This document shows positions 63,912-64,000 of a stretch of 64,000 nucleotides of DNA, piece by piece (the stretch's first letter is position 1; every line of letters starts with the position of its first letter). The stretch covers positions 1 through 64,000 of the forward strand of contig QBLS01000002.1 in assembly GCA_003249015.1 (NCBI GenBank), in the 5' to 3' direction. The translations under genes were made by a program, and so were the position numbers. This DNA is from Pseudanabaena sp. (GTDB lineage Bacteria; Cyanobacteriota; Cyanobacteriia; Pseudanabaenales; Pseudanabaenaceae). The notes beneath the pieces are model-generated. The model saw nothing but the letters and a program-made list of their open reading frames with translations, did not search any database and was not told where the DNA came from.

Positions 63912-64000
63912 ATGACTACACCAAAACTTCAAGACTATTCTCTAGTTAGAACTAGAACAGAGAAAAAGAAACAAGACTATGAATTTTCAGATATGTCTTC
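63912..64000 (+). CDS. Start of an ORF cut by the window end
   Basis: ATG 63912 opens a frame (MTTPKLQDYSLVRTRTEKKK, then QDYEFSDMS) that is still open at the last base. It is hydrophilic and charged. There is too little to name a family. It follows the toxin-antitoxin pair by 95 AT-rich bases. Confidence 0.4.
   Translation, partial: MTTPKLQDYSLVRTRTEKKKQDYEFSDMS

Overview
The window is chromosomal DNA from a cyanobacterium. It encodes photosystem I subunits (psaL, psaI), magnesium chelatase ChlI, a canonical flavodiiron protein, a CruP/CruA-type lycopene cyclase-like flavoprotein, a Ycf20 (DUF565) protein, a cytochrome b6f assembly factor (CCB family) and many copies of the HIP1 octamer GCGATCGC. 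Gene content and moderate GC suggest a filamentous, thylakoid-bearing lineage of Pseudanabaena type; the genus is an inference. I see no rRNA, tRNA, CRISPR array or intact insertion sequence.

Layout. 0-9 kb: ribD, ispH, a secreted repeat protein, valS, a pentapeptide-repeat protein and a secreted hypothetical. 8.8-11.3 kb: a small nuclease island (PD-(D/E)xK plus HEPN-like protein, and a RusA-family resolvase broken by a one-base frameshift), then a tandem-duplicated CobO-type protein. 11.4-18.7 kb: a BY-kinase/Wzz exopolysaccharide protein, CCB, lysA, and the overlapping pair dacA (c-di-AMP synthase)-uppS, then DUF29. 18.9-29.2 kb: flv3-like, chlI, an M1 aminopeptidase with HEAT-like repeats, ugd, and a UDP-glucuronate decarboxylase coupled to a Wza-like export protein. 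29.4-36 kb: HAD hydrolase, riboflavin synthase, anmK, lycopene cyclase-like, psaL-psaI, and a secreted pentapeptide protein. 36-47 kb: mraY, rsmB, ribosomal protein S1, an epimerase, a glycosyltransferase, rsmH, a GAF/Hpt-like protein and a coiled-coil hypothetical. 47.6-53 kb: a leftward lipopolysaccharide-transport cluster (panC-cmk, lptA, lptB, lptF/G) and RlpA. 53.8-64 kb: larE, ycf20, a degenerate CobO-like protein, a WecG/TagA transferase, a B12-binding radical SAM protein, a membrane coiled-coil protein, B12-dependent ribonucleotide reductase nrdJ, a PIN toxin-antitoxin pair and the start of a further ORF.

Themes. Cell-envelope functions recur: peptidoglycan precursor and recycling genes, undecaprenyl carrier, polysaccharide nucleotide sugars and export, and LPS transport. 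Cobalamin also recurs through two CobO-family proteins, NrdJ and a B12-binding radical SAM enzyme.

The most unusual feature is not a gene. Nearly every intergenic space carries one to four long, near-perfect palindromes. I list about 50 in 64 kb, with arms mostly 13-30 bp. Most end in a GC-NNN-GC tip (often GCGAAGC or GCTTCGC) and are flanked by AAACCC/GGGTTT, yet their stem sequences differ from copy to copy while staying self-complementary. Some sit in a 115-117 bp MITE-like element with terminal repeats starting TATAGC. Several run over stop codons and define protein C-termini.
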